DNA from: CAWDDA01 sp963813345
Lineage (GTDB): Bacteria; Acidobacteriota; Blastocatellia; RBC074
Direction: 5' to 3'
NCBI GenBank assembly: GCA_963813345.1
Contig: CAWEYR010000026.1
Coordinates: 232,943 to 296,942, forward strand
Length of the DNA: 64,000 nt
Positions 37,291-47,401 of this stretch are shown piece by piece. The position numbers and the translations under genes were made by a program. The notes beneath the pieces are model-generated. The model worked only from the letters and a program-made list of their open reading frames with translations, made no database searches and was not told where the DNA came from. How positions within the stretch are numbered: the first letter of the stretch is position 1; each line of letters starts with the position of its first letter.

Positions 37291-37704
37291 TTATCCGGGA
37301 GCCTGCTCGCAGTTAATGATCCAGGGTATGCCAAACTGATCGACAAGCACGCCAAAACGGACCGCCCAGAAAGTTTGCTGAATCGGCATCTGCACCGTCC
37401 CGTTTTCTGACAATGCATGAAAGATGCGTTCCGCCTCTGCGGGGTCGTTGATGCCAATAGTAACGGAAAAGCCTTTTGGTACTTGGTAGCTCTCAGGCTG
37501 ACTGTCAGCGCCCATCAATACTTCGTCGCCAACAGTAAACGTCGCGTGCATTATTTTGTCGTGCCATTCAGTTGGCACCTGGTCCGCCATCGGTGAATTA
37601 CCGTTCGTAAGCATGAACGTGATTTTGCCGCCGAGACACTTCTCATAAAACTTGAATGCAGCCTCGCATTGGCCGTTGAAAGTGAGATAGGGCTCTAATT
37701 TCAT
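37291..37704 (-). CDS. VOC family protein (PhnB/glyoxalase-like)
   Basis: 137 residues: MKLEPYLTFNGQCEAAFKFY, EKCLGGKITFMLTNGNSP, IMHATFTVGDEVLMGAD and the C-terminal FGVLVDQFGIPWIINCE. This is the PhnB-type subgroup of the vicinal oxygen chelate fold. Some metal-binding positions are kept, but the reaction is not known. A start with AGGAG 7 bases upstream supports the ATG. Two further VOC genes lie at 50522 and 51109. Confidence 0.88.
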   Translation of the reverse strand: MKLEPYLTFNGQCEAAFKFYEKCLGGKITFMLTNGNSPMADQVPTEWHDKIMHATFTVGDEVLMGADSQPESYQVPKGFSVTIGINDPAEAERIFHALSENGTVQMPIQQTFWAVRFGVLVDQFGIPWIINCEQAPG

Positions 37705-37740
37705 TTTTGCACTCCTCGGTTTAATGTACGTCGTACCTAA

Positions 37741-38349
37741 TCATTTCGGAGGTTTCTTCTCATATGACTCATCGAGTCCTGGCATGAAATAAGGACCACC
37801 CGGAGCCATACTCCCTTTGAGAAAAATGACGTGGGACGAAAGTGTCAGGCTCTGACGAAGATCGAGAGCGGCTTTGCATTTCACCCAGTCCGGCCCGTTG
37901 CCGCCATGACGAATCGTCTCGCGCGACGCCTTCCAGTGCTCGACGCTCGCGTACCGCGTAGACAGATAGACCTCGTCATAATCCTTGCTCACAGTCGTAG
38001 CGCCCTCCACTCCCGCAGGAGCAATCACCTGCCACATCCCGATCACGCGTGAACCGAGCTTTTCGAAATATGGCCAGACACCTTCCTTGCTTGCCTTGAG
38101 AAACTGATCAAACGTTCCCTTCTTTATTCTGAAGTAGCGCAGCGTGACGATCTCTTCTCCAGGTTGCGCGACATCGTTGCGCACCGGGCGAGGAGGTTGC
38201 TGATCTGCGACCGGATTGAGTCCACCTCTGAAAGGCCTGTCTTGCTGTGTCTGTTGCGCCGCGCAGACGTTCGCAAAACCAATGACAATCAGAGTCCCGC
38301 CAACAGCAAGAATCCGCTGAGTGCGTCGAGTGAGACTTTTTGTCGTCAT
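37741..38349 (-). CDS. Secreted NIPSNAP-like protein
   Basis: 202 residues with a signal peptide (RILAVGGTLIVIGFANVCAAQ). The mature part holds VTLRYFRIKKGTFDQFLKAS, MWQVIAPAGVEGATTVSKDY and VYLSTRYASVEHWKASRET, which fits a dimeric alpha-beta barrel of the NIPSNAP type. Function unknown. It starts 15 bases after the MerT-like gene, so it probably shares its transcript. Confidence 0.6.
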   Translation of the reverse strand: MTTKSLTRRTQRILAVGGTLIVIGFANVCAAQQTQQDRPFRGGLNPVADQQPPRPVRNDVAQPGEEIVTLRYFRIKKGTFDQFLKASKEGVWPYFEKLGSRVIGMWQVIAPAGVEGATTVSKDYDEVYLSTRYASVEHWKASRETIRHGGNGPDWVKCKAALDLRQSLTLSSHVIFLKGSMAPGGPYFMPGLDESYEKKPPK

Positions 38350-38364
38350 AAGCTTCCTCCCTCA

Positions 38365-38722
38365 TCAGACTGGCAAGTAAGCCAGGAGATATGGGAAAGC
38401 GATGAGTGCGAGCGTCAGCGCAGTGATCACCCAAAGGCTCATCCGCTGCAGCCTCCGGCCCTTAGGTGTAGCGCAAGCCGTCACCCGGCTCGCACGCCTC
38501 TTTTTGGGGCCGGTATGCGAAGTAGAACCCGATGCCGACGAACACTACGTTAAGAGCGATGAAATATGGGCGGTACGGCATCAGCGCTGTGGCAAATGCG
38601 AGTCCGCCCGCGCCGAGGAAGGAAAACGCCGCGGGGAACACGCAACAACTGAGCGGTAGAAAAGACAGCGCCGCCGAAATGAGTGATCCGCCGGTGGTCA
38701 CGGCTGCTCCAGAAGGTTTCAT
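38365..38722 (-). CDS. MerT-like membrane transporter, frameshift near 38475
   Basis: Three TM helices. The first has the vicinal pair in FLPLSCCVFPAAFSFLG, the mercury-binding Cys-Cys site of MerT. The second is PYFIALNVVFVGIGFYFAY. A frame change near 38475 leads to the third (WVITALTLALIAFPYLLAY) and a stop at 38365. About 118 residues, normal for MerT, which moves Hg(II) into the cytosol. No merA, merP or merR is near; instead it follows the putative selenoprotein by 18 bases, so the pair may handle metals or thiols together (inference). Confidence 0.7.
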
Positions 38723-38740
38723 ACGCTGCTACGTCCTATC

Positions 38741-39352
38741 CTACCGCTTCACTTGACTGAGCAGTTCTTTGACTTTGGCCTCAAAGACCGCGCCGTCAAG
38801 GAGCTGTCCTGTTTTGGTCGAGCTCATACTGCGGAGTTGATGCATCCAGAAATCCGGTGTTGGAGGCTCCTTGTCCCACTGGGTTCCTGCACCGTACAAG
38901 AGATAGACATCCCACGCCTCCCGTGGTGTGCCCAGCACTTTCTGCCATCGCTGGCCGGTGAGCCGGTCTCCGTCCCAATAGTAGCTCAACCGATTGTCAC
39001 TAAATTCATCCGAGCGGCTTTTCGCCCAGCCCCGTGAGTCACCAGGAAACATCGGCAGCCAGACGATGTAGGCACGCAACCGATCGTCCTGAACGCTCTT
39101 GAGAACCTTCTGAATGTCGGAGAACCCCCGACGACACGCCGGTCAGACAGGCGAGAGCAGCGCCACTACCCGCACCTTGCCTTGTCCATTGACGAATGCC
39201 TGCTGGAGCTGGTCCAGGTTCTTCAGATCGGTCATCCCCGCCGCGCGTCCGGCACCTATCGCCCGTCGAACACCAATCCCGCCATGCATTAATAAGAAGA
39301 GCGCCGAAAGCAGACTCGCAACTCCCAAAGTGATAATCGGCGTCCGTTTCAT
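38741..39352 (-). CDS. Thioredoxin-like membrane-anchored protein, probable selenoprotein (TGA at residue 70)
   Basis: ATG 39352 follows AAGGAG. Residues 7-24 are a membrane anchor (IITLGVASLLSALFLLMH). After GKVRVVALLSPV the TGA at 39145-39143 is followed in the same frame by PACRRGFSDIQKVLKSVQ, with no frame change up to the stop at 38741 (203 residues). The TGA replaces the first Cys of a thioredoxin CxxC, giving UPAC, Cys at residue 73. The rest (IVWLPMFPGDSRGWAKS, DVYLLYGAG, PDFWMHQL) is a conserved single-domain pattern. The downstream hairpin supports selenocysteine insertion. Alternative: a base error in a Cys codon (TGC/TGT). Confidence 0.7.
39116..39142 (-). promoter_or_regulatory. 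Bacterial SECIS-like hairpin after the in-frame TGA
   Basis: On the coding strand, 10 bases after the TGA, GTCGG (39132-39128) pairs with CCGAC (39120-39116) around the 7-base loop GGGTTCT (39127-39121). The loop begins 15 bases after the TGA and has G at its first positions and GU, as in known bacterial SECIS loops. Only 5 bp are perfect, so this alone is not proof. Confidence 0.5.
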
Positions 39353-39433
39353 TTTGGCTCCTTCATCAAGCACTCTGCTGCCTTAATTACTTCATTCAGA
39401 CATCAAGCACCTGACGGATTTCTTTTGTTGGCT

Positions 39434-40304
39434 TCAGCCAGGCGTTGGAAGCATTGGCCGGATAGCAGTAGCCAGCCTGATAGATGGGTTGTCCCTCGCG
39501 TCTACTGTGTATCCATCCTCGACCTGCCAAACGGCCGACAAAACCCCTTGAGCGAAACCCCAGGCCAACGCCCGGTCGAAGCACACTCCCAATCTCCGGG
39601 CGAAATGGTTAAGTCGTCGTTCAACATGGGCGGCGCGACGCGAAGAGGTCCGGCCGTTCTGTCGGATTACGAAGGACTGCGCCAATCTCGTACTCGATTT
39701 CGCCGGCTACACCTTTAGGGTCGATAGCCAGCCAGCCTCGATCAGAGTCAAACAGCACATTGTAATGTTGAAGGTCTCCATGGAGCAATCTTGGGTGCTG
39801 CTGCGAAGCGGAGAGATATGAGTACCAGTGATGAGCTTCCTCAATAAGGTTCCCTGGAACTTGAAGGTCTCCAGTTTCCGAATACCGTTCGAACCCCCTG
39901 GCCCAATCCTGTACTGTCGCGCAACCCTTCAATGGTTCGCGTCCAGACACCTCCACGGACATCTCGTGCATGACGTCAGCAAGAATATCTGTTGCTTCGT
40001 CATCATTTCCGTTCAGGACCATGTTAACGAGCGAGTTGCCTGGTGTCAGCCGCTCGAGAAGCAGCGCCCCCTCGATGTACTCATGAACGCGAGCGACTCC
40101 GTGTCCGTTGAATGCATCCAACACATCTCCAGAGTGCCACTCGTCTCCTTCTTTCTTAACGATCTTCAGAACGACGGATTGCCGCTCTCGGGTACCGAAC
40201 GCGACGAGTGAGGTTTCCGTTTCAACTATATTCTCTATCGTCACGCGCCAGGCGCGGGTCCGCTCTTCGAGTCGATCGCGCACTCGATTGTCGAGTTGGT
40301 TCAA
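39434..40304 (-). CDS. Aminoglycoside/hydroxyurea phosphotransferase family (APH(6)-like), frameshift near 39640
   Basis: N-lobe: SVVLKIVKKEGDEWHSG and ALLLERLTPGNSLV. Catalytic loop LLHGDLQHYNVLFD with the Asp and Asn, then LAIDPKGVAGEIEYE (metal Asp). Near 39640 the frame changes and the C-terminus continues as VERRLNHFARRLG, RALAWGFAQGVLSAVW and DARDNPSIRL. This order matches APH(6)-type streptomycin kinases; chromosomal homologues often have other substrates. About 290 residues, cytoplasmic. Confidence 0.85.
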
Positions 40305-40347
40305 CGTTCTTGACGCAAACGATTCCAGAGTTGTTCGTCCTTGTGGG

Positions 40348-41402
40348 CTACGGTCGTAAGACGGCCGTGAACATCAAATGGCCAAGACTCCCCTTTGCCC
40401 CGGCCCCCCAGCCGACGGACTTGCCGCGAGCAAAGCTCAAAGTATCGAACCCCGGTCCTTCAAGCTGATTCCAGCTCCGTCCATCATCGGTCGAACAATC
40501 CGATCCTGACGGACCCAGGGCAACGATCGTCGGCGTTGTAATCCCGGGTACATACGCAACTGCCGAACGATAGCCACTCAGACCTTTCACAAGTCTCCAC
40601 GTGACACCGCCGTCACTCGTCATTGCAAGATTGTCGACTGCCTCTTTCTCCTTCGGTAGTCCCCACCCACAATCACACCGTGCTGCGAATCGCGAAACGC
40701 AATCGAGAAGATGCCTGCGGATGCGCCAGCTTTGAGCGGAGTCTCCGCGACTGTCCAAGTGCGGCCGCGATCACGCGTCCGAAGCACGCGCGCTTTCGCT
40801 GCAGCGCCGGTACCAATCCACGCTTCGGACTTGCCAACGACGGCAATATTGGTGCCGCTTGCGGCAAACGCTCCCTCGTTAGCGAGCGCAGGTGGCAGCG
40901 CGGCCGCGGGCACACGCGCCCACGCCCGTCCGCCGTTCTCAGTAATCAGGATACAGAACTGCCCGTCAATCGAATCGCCCATCACGATGCCGTGATCGAC
41001 ATCCCAGAAAGGACATCGCATCAAGAAACATCTTCGGATCGTTACTTCTGTATTGCTCAGTCCACGTAGCACCGGCATCGGTAGTCTTGTAGATGCGCGA
41101 CGCGGGACCGTTACCAATGCTGAGTACGTATGCTGTCCGGTCGTCAATTGCATCGATGTCTCGAAAATCGACTACGTCCGTGGTCACAGTTAACTTCTGC
41201 CACTTCGCTCCGCCGTCGTCCGTACGCAACACAGTGCCGCCCGAGCCGCTCGCCCAGGCTACGCGATCGCTAACCGCGCTTACGCCGCGCAGGCGCGCCG
41301 TCACGCCGCTCGTTTGGAGAGTCCACTGTGGTTGACCAACAGGAGGGATGCAAGAACCGAACTGGCGAGTGCAAGAGCCTTTGTTCGCTTGCTTAAGTTC
41401 AT
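40348..41402 (-). CDS. Secreted YCF48/BNR-repeat protein, about three frameshifts
   Basis: ATG 41402 starts MNLSKRTKALALASSVLASL, a signal peptide; the frame then changes near 41330. BNR/Asp-box-like repeats follow in several frames: RTDDGGAKWQKL, KTTDAGATWTEQ, TENGGRAWARVP, RTRDRGRTWTV, TSDGGVTWRLV and STDDGRSWNQL. It forms a beta propeller like the photosystem assembly factor YCF48 and related secreted proteins of Acidobacteria. Frames change near 40990 and 40640. Function outside photosynthesis unknown. Confidence 0.78.
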
Positions 41403-41433
41403 AACAAGAATGCGGAGTTTCAATTCCGATCCA

Positions 41434-41870
41434 CTACAACTTCTCGGGCCAGCGTAATAGCCCGGTCTCGACCGTCGCTTTCCAGAGCTCTCTATCGAAC
41501 GTGGCTACGGTGACATCTTCATCAAGTTGCTCTGACCAGTAAATTGCGGTCGCCAGATGAACAGCAGCGTAACCGCGTACGCCCAAGCGTCCAGGCAAAA
41601 TTGCCGGCTCGCGAACAGAGCGATTCGCTGAGATGAACGCGAATAATGCTTTCCTAGTCCGTAACGAACGTTGAGTATGCTTCGGCAGCGGCTGGACGGG
41701 TGATCAATTTGGCGCGGGCCGCCTTTGCCAGCGCTGCCGCCACCTCGGCTCGGCTGATCACGCATGTCGCCGACAGCTTCCGCTTTCGCAACGATACTCT
41801 GCACTTCCATAGATCCAACTTCGGCGACATACCGTTTCACGAGAGCGCTCGAATCAAGGTAGACGATCAT
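41434..41870 (-). CDS. PIN-domain toxin (VapC type), interrupted by frameshifts
   Basis: Starts MIVYLDSSALVKRYVAE, the first PIN Asp. Later segments in other frames are recognisable: SRAEVAAALAKAARAK, then GVRGYAAVHLATAIYWS (acidic/His region) and ATFDRELWKATVETG, ending WPEKL at 41434. The antitoxin lies directly upstream in the transcript, the usual vapBC order. PIN toxins cleave RNA. At least two frame breaks near 41680 and 41560. Confidence 0.78.
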
Positions 41871-41876
41871 TTGCGA

Positions 41877-42140
41877 TCAGCAATTAGAATGTCTGCGACT
41901 CGTACGGGTCGTGCGCTGTTTCTTAACAGGTGTCACCGGACCCAGCTTATTGCCGTTCCACGCGACATCACCTGAATCACGCATAGCTTCGATGCGCTGA
42001 TTCAGACTCGACGCCAGGGGAACCAGGCGCCCAACAGGAATCCCGCGATCAGTGATCAAAATCGATTCACCCGACCTTGTGAGGCGGAGGTAATAGCTGA
42101 GTCGACCCTTCAATTCACGTATGCTTACCCTTGTACTCAT
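41877..42140 (-). CDS. Phd/YefM-family antitoxin
   Basis: 87 residues. MSTRVSIRELKGRLSYYLRL and ESILITDRGIPVGRLVPL form the typical DNA-binding N-terminal domain. The basic C-terminus would bind the toxin. It is followed by the PIN gene 6 bases on. Antitoxin of a chromosomal type II module that represses its own promoter, by analogy with the family. Confidence 0.85.
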   Translation of the reverse strand: MSTRVSIRELKGRLSYYLRLTRSGESILITDRGIPVGRLVPLASSLNQRIEAMRDSGDVAWNGNKLGPVTPVKKQRTTRTSRRHSNC

Positions 42141-42323
42141 CTCAAACTCCCGCTTTTCAAATCCAATGTAGTCTCATTCTATAGTAAAGTAGTCACTTGG
42201 CCGAAAGTCATAAGGCAGATGTGAAGCGGACGATCATTCGAATGCAAACAGCAAGGTTTATAATTGATTCTCCGGACGGAACTATGTGTGAATGGTGAAT
42301 GAATTCTCGAGGTCAATCAGAAG

Positions 42324-43463
42324 ATGACGGGACCAGCCTACCCCGCTGCCCGGACTGTTGCCGGACTAATCCACGAACACTTCGCGCGCCAGCTCGCGGC
42401 GTCGAATAAGCGCGGCTCTCAGTCTCTTCCACCTCAACCAGACACGCAGGCGATCGAAGGGATCATTGATGCCGCGTTCTGGGCGAGTTTACGACGCGAG
42501 GAAGGTTACTCACCGAAAATCTCGCTGGCCTTTCTTCCGCCTGAGCGAGCGGGCCATCCCCTGATGCTCGAGCGCCAGTTGCCACTTACCCCCGCGGCAC
42601 TCGCGCGTCTTGCGCCGGCAGTCGAGCGTCACGGAATTCATCTCGGTGTATGGCCCAACGAGAACCAACTGTGCGTATGGGGAACCACGCGCACCATCCC
42701 GAGGTTCTGCCTCGTGCTGGAAGTTATCGAGCCCGGATTGCTGGTCGTTAAGTATCGCCGAGGTCAGGAGACTGACAAGTTCGTGAATGTTGTCGTTCTC
42801 AAGGGCGATCAGATCAAGGAGGTGGACGAAGACGGCGGCAGCATGCCCGACTGCCCGAGTCTCATAGCGTCACTGCTCGGGTTCGGCACGCTCAGCCCGG
42901 CTGACGATCAGGTGAGCGTCCTCGTCCAACTGGCCGCCTCGATGCGGGCGCACGGGCGCGGCGGCACGCTGCTTGTTGTGCCTCAAGGCTCCGAAAGTTG
43001 GAGGGAGTCAATCGTGCTACCCATTGTGACTCTGTCGCGCCCACGTATTCCGAGCTCGCTGATACTGATGCGGCAACTACCGGAAGAGAGAGAACCTGCG
43101 TCAATGGCAGGAGTCGTTCCTTGATGCGATTGAAGCAATGGCCGGCCTGACAGCGGTCGACGGCGCGACGGTGATCAGCGACCAGTACGAGCTACTCGCA
43201 TTCGGCGCCAAGATCGGGCGACGTCCGGGAGGCTCACGTGTAGAACAGGTAGTGGTCACCGAACCCGTTGTCGGTAGTGTTGCGACGATTGTGCAGCCAC
43301 TCGAATTCGGCGGGACTCGGCACATGTCAGCCGCCCAGTTTGCGCAGGATCAACATGACTCATCGCCCTTGTAGCATCCCAGGATGGCCGCTTCACCGTC
43401 TTCGCCTGGTCATCAAGCGAAGACATCGTCCACGCCCATCGCGTCGAGACGCTGCTGCTCTGA
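42324..43463 (+). CDS. Sensor protein with DACNV/DisA_N-like domain, frameshifts near 43085 and 43365
   Basis: N-terminal 260 residues: HEHFARQLAASNKRGSQS, FWASLRREEGYSPKISLAFL and PRFCLVLEVIEPGLLVVKYR. C-terminal part: TAVDGATVISDQYELLAFGA, FGGTRHMSAAQFAQDQ and, after another frame change, ALVASQDGRFTVFAWSSSED. These match the putative sensor DACNV family, whose C-terminal half resembles the diadenylate cyclase domain. The DGA and RH motifs of DAC are kept in part. About 380 residues. Whether it makes c-di-AMP is unknown. Confidence 0.7.
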
Positions 43464-43584
43464 CCTGGGAGCGCCACGCTCAAGTCATGTGCGCTTCGAG
43501 TTGTAACAAGGTTAGCGAAGCTCGCCTCCGCAGGTTTGAGACATGGCGTTCCACAGTTCTTTGTTTGCCGACATGCCACAGACC

Positions 43585-45356
43585 TTAACTTCTTGATCGC
43601 AGAGTAAAATCGGTTAGACGCTGGCAGGGCTTCAATTCTACAGGAGCGTTTGCCGCCTCGGCTTCCTTTCGCAGCCTCGTGCGTTCAGTCGCGTCCCACG
43701 CAAGCGGATGTACTGGAGCCTCACTCGATTTGGGTTGTGGGTTTGTGCGGGCGATGAGCAGATATTTGCCTGGTGACAGATTGGTAAAAGTGAATGAATC
43801 GTCTCGATATTGGGTTCGGCGAAGCGCAAGAGATCATCTTTTGCTTCGGGCTCTGCAGGCAATAAGTAGACTCGTAACCCTGATGGGAGTTTTTCGCCCC
43901 TGCTTGTTGTGAGCTTGCCTTTGAGACCCGCCGCACCTTCAGAGACGGTGATCGTGAGACCGACGACCTTCTCTCCGGCTTTCACCACAATCCGTTGTTG
44001 CTGGCCTGGCGGGCGGCCGCGTTGGCTGCCGGAACAGATGACAGGATCACGGATTTGACGTACCAGTCTTCGTCGGGGAGTTGCGTTTCGACGAAGTGAC
44101 GTCCGGCTCTCAGTCCCGCAATGGTGAAACCACCTTTGTCATTCGGAATTGCGATTCCCGCGGAGAGGAAGAATGAGAGCTTGAGAGCTGGTTTCTGATT
44201 CGGATCGTTGTGGTTTGCTCGCAAGACAATCTCTTCCAGGGATGAATCCCGGTTGTCTTCACATTTGTGACCAGACGCGGCGGCCAGCTTCTCCAATCGA
44301 ATCGACCCACTGATCGAAGCACTTGCCACGAGCGCCAGATCAATTCCGGCGACATCACGTCCATTGAGAACAACGCGGCGCGAGACTGAGAGTCATGACG
44401 CTCGAGTCGCTCAGAATGGGACGGACGGCGGTCACTTCGTACTCCCCGTTCGGCACACCGTAAATGGCGTAACTATTGTTCTCGGCAAGTGGCGAGACCA
44501 TTGATGTCGTGACTAACGTGTCAGTGCCGGCTTTGGTCAGTACCACGAAGGACCCCGTTGGGATTGCCACCGATTGTCCACCCGCAGGAACGCCCGTGAT
44601 TCCGCCGCTGATGGCAAACCCACGCTCGCTCCGGTAACGGATATCTATACCGCTTGCTTCTTCTCCACCGCGGACAGCGACTTCGGTAGCGGTATCGCGG
44701 GTTTCAGACGGGTAATAGATATTCATCCTCCCATTAAACGGTGTTGGACTGAGAGAAAAGCCCAACGATCCACTGCCGACACTAACGACATAGGAACCGG
44801 GAGCGAGCCCGTAGACTCTATAAACTCCACGGTCGTCGGTCCTTCGACTCGACGCGAGATCAACAGGGTTGAATCCGTCTGTCAGCTGGCGGCCGTTTTC
44901 GTCGCGGACGCGCGTTGTCTCGATACTAATGCCAACCACAGGTTCGCCCGATGCATTAGTCACGCGGCCTGTGATCACACCACCGCGAATCATTCGGATC
45001 GTTACCGAATCGCCGACGTGCACGTATTTCGATGAGTCAGCCCCGAGTACACTGCTAGCTCTCACTTTCGGCATCACGACGTAGCCTGGGGCGATCGCCG
45101 AGATCGAATACGGCGCAGCGTCGAGCCTATCGGCCTGAAACTCACCGCGTTCGTCAGTTAGAATCTCCAGTCGACCGCTCATCATCTTAGGCAAGCCTCC
45201 GATGCCCAAAATGCTGATTCTCGCGTGGGGAATCGGCTGACCATCTTCGGTGATCACACGGCCGGAAATCGTGCCAGTAGAACGTTGAGCTAAAACCTTC
45301 GCCGCCATCAATCCGGCCAGCAAGGCAAGAAGGATCACAGACAGGAGGGTTTTCAT
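43585..45356 (-). CDS. Secreted carboxypeptidase-regulatory-like repeat protein, several frameshifts
   Basis: Signal peptide MKTLLSVILLALLAGLMA, then CarboxypepD_reg-type beta domains: GTISGRVITEDGQPIPHARIS, split SGRVITEDGQPIPHA, VITGRVTNASGEPVVGIS, SSRRTDDRGVYRVYGLAPGS and DKGGFTIAGLRAGRHFV. The frame changes near 44380, 43985 and 43830; homology continues to a stop at 43585. About 590 residues. Such beta-sandwich arrays are extracellular or envelope modules in Acidobacteria. Its start overlaps the end of the paralogue upstream by 4 bases, indicating an operon. Confidence 0.72.
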
Positions 45357-47064
45357 TTCTCCTCCTTCTTCGACAAATTAACAACTAACGTGACGTCCTG
45401 TCGCGTGTTGCCTTGGACGATAACGGTTTGTTCGATCCTGGGTAGGTCGGGCTTATTAGTCGCGGTGCCTCGTGCCGTGAGTGTCAATTTGTAGGTGCCT
45501 TGCGTCAAGCCTTCAATCAGGAATTGGCCACGGGCATCGAGGTCGGCCATTTTGAAGTCGGAATCCACTCCTGTTTGTGCGCTGCGCGTAGCAATGACAC
45601 CAAGGCGAATATCCGACGGCAATGTACCGCCACGGATACTCGACTCGGCCCGAAATGCTGCCCATGCCGTAGGCGAAGACTAATCGAACACCCGTGGCGC
45701 GATCACCAGCGGTGTTAAGCTGAAGCTCTTTGACTTCGACACCGTTATGTTCGATGCGCAACAGCGAAATGCCCTGGACCATCATCGTGTGGGCACCCAG
45801 ACGTATCTTGCCTGGACGCACCCCTCCGATTCGGAATGTGCCGTTTGGACTAATCTGCCCTACACCAGGAAAGGAACTGAGGAAATCCGACGAGTCGATG
45901 CTTTCGGATCTAACGGCGAAGAGTTGAGATCTTTGAAAGCTTCTCTCGCAATGCGGGGTCAGTTGAGCCCTCAATGACGGCCACACCACTGATGCTCACA
46001 CCCTGACGCATCTTTATCTCCAGACCTGTCAGGTCGCTGCCACTGATCTCAAATTCGATCTGCTCGCCATAAAATTCGCTCGCCTCCAGACCAATGACAT
46101 AGGCCCGGTAGGTACTCGGCGTCAGACCCTCGAGCCGGAATTCCCCCTGCGAGTTTGTCAGGGAATTGCCGAGGCCAAAGCCCTGCGCGCCTTGTTTTGT
46201 CGCGCTATAAGCGATCATTACGCCGATAACGGGTTTGCCGTTTTCCGCTTCCACGACGCGTCCCGTAGCAGCAAACGTCTTGCCCGTGGAAGCTCGCTCG
46301 AGCTTGATGTCAACGTTCTCGACCTCATCGCCCGACTTGATTTCGATGATCCTGGCATTCCTTTCTTCGATCGCATTAACGTGAAACGTTCGACGATAAT
46401 AGGTGCCGCCCGCAGTGCTCATCTGAACCATGGCGCCTTCTGATGGAGTGCCGGCGGCAATGATGTATTTCCCTGGCTCCAAACCGAAGATGCGGTATAT
46501 CCCACGATCATCTGTCTGCCAGAGATTGAAAAAATCCGGCAAGCCAGGAGAGACGGGCTTTTCATTCGCGCTCAATCTACGAGCGCTGACCATTTCCCCA
46601 ATCACGGGCCGATCGTCTGGATCAGTCACTTTGCCTGTCAGCACTCCCCCGAGCCTCATTGAAATGTTTACATTCTCGATCACCTCACCTTCGCCGACGT
46701 TCACTGCTCTGCCGGGATAGAGTGGGTCATTTCCTCCCTCGATCACGTAAGCCGGCGCGTAGGCGGTTAGCCGATAACTGCCAGGTGCGAGATTCGTCAG
46801 CCGGTACCGGCCATCGGAATCAGTCGTTGTAGTAGTGGCTGGGGCAAATTGGATAAGATCCATGCCGGGAGCAGTGCCTCCGGGCTTGACTAAGACTTCA
46901 ACTCCTGCCGCCGGCTGAGAACCGGCAGTGACGCGGCCGGCAATTGTGCCGGGCATTTTGGAAGGAGTGGTTTGAGCAGTTTGCGCTGAAGCGCGTGCGC
47001 TGATGGTTATTGCAAGGACCAGCAGCGAAAACCGCAACAAAAAGCATCGTACGACTAATCGCAT
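45353..47064 (-). CDS. Secreted carboxypeptidase-regulatory-like repeat protein (paralogue), frameshifts near 45950 and 45660
   Basis: Signal peptide LLRFSLLVLAITISARASAQ. Regulatory-like domains: GTIAGRVTAGSQPAAGVEV, SDGRYRLTNLAPGSYRL, GVLTGKVTDPDDRPVIGEM, NSQGEFRLEGLTPSTYRA and ARGQFLIEGLTQGTYKLTL. Frames change near 45950 and 45660 within otherwise continuous homology. About 570 residues. It shares the architecture of the following gene, so the two arose by tandem duplication. No catalytic site. Confidence 0.75.
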
Positions 47065-47167
47065 AAATACTCCTCGTCACAATTCCTTAACAAAGTGAAT
47101 AGCACTCTTATTGTTCAATAACTCGCTGAATAAGTCATGCTCTCTATTCTTACGCCGCCCTGCTCGC

Positions 47168-47258
47168 AATTTGGAGTGTGGTGACTTGTCACCGCTTTAC
47201 GTTCGATGGAGAAGTCCGCCACGAAACAAAAGCGGCGACAAGTGGGAGCACTCCAAAG
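47168..47258. repeat. TTTGGAGTG...CACTCCAAA palindrome
   Basis: AATTTGGAGTGTGGTGACTT with GTCACCGC, a loop, then GCGGCGACAAGTGGGAGCAC and TCCAAAG. Related to 34098 and 51041. It lies in a 337-base gap (47065-47401) between divergent genes in which I see no gene. Confidence 0.75.
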
Positions 47259-47401
47259 TTTTGAGCGCTTCGCAGTCATACGATCGGACTATGAACATTA
47301 GATATGCCAGTTGCCTCAGTCACGCGGGATATTGTATAAGATTGATGTAGTTACAGTGCGGCCACCTTCCGGGTGGCCGTATTCTCTTTGCGGGTACGTC
47401 G

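Noticed and set aside
38462..38464. Second recoded stop in the MerT-like gene
   Set aside because: The stop is TAA and the homologous continuation is in another frame, so a frameshift explains it.
39434..40304. Acquired antibiotic resistance gene
   Set aside because: No mobile context or composition change; chromosomal APH(6)-like homologues are common and of unproven substrate.
41700..41975. Plus-strand ORF over the PIN/antitoxin genes
   Set aside because: Shadow of the minus-strand module; no domain of its own.
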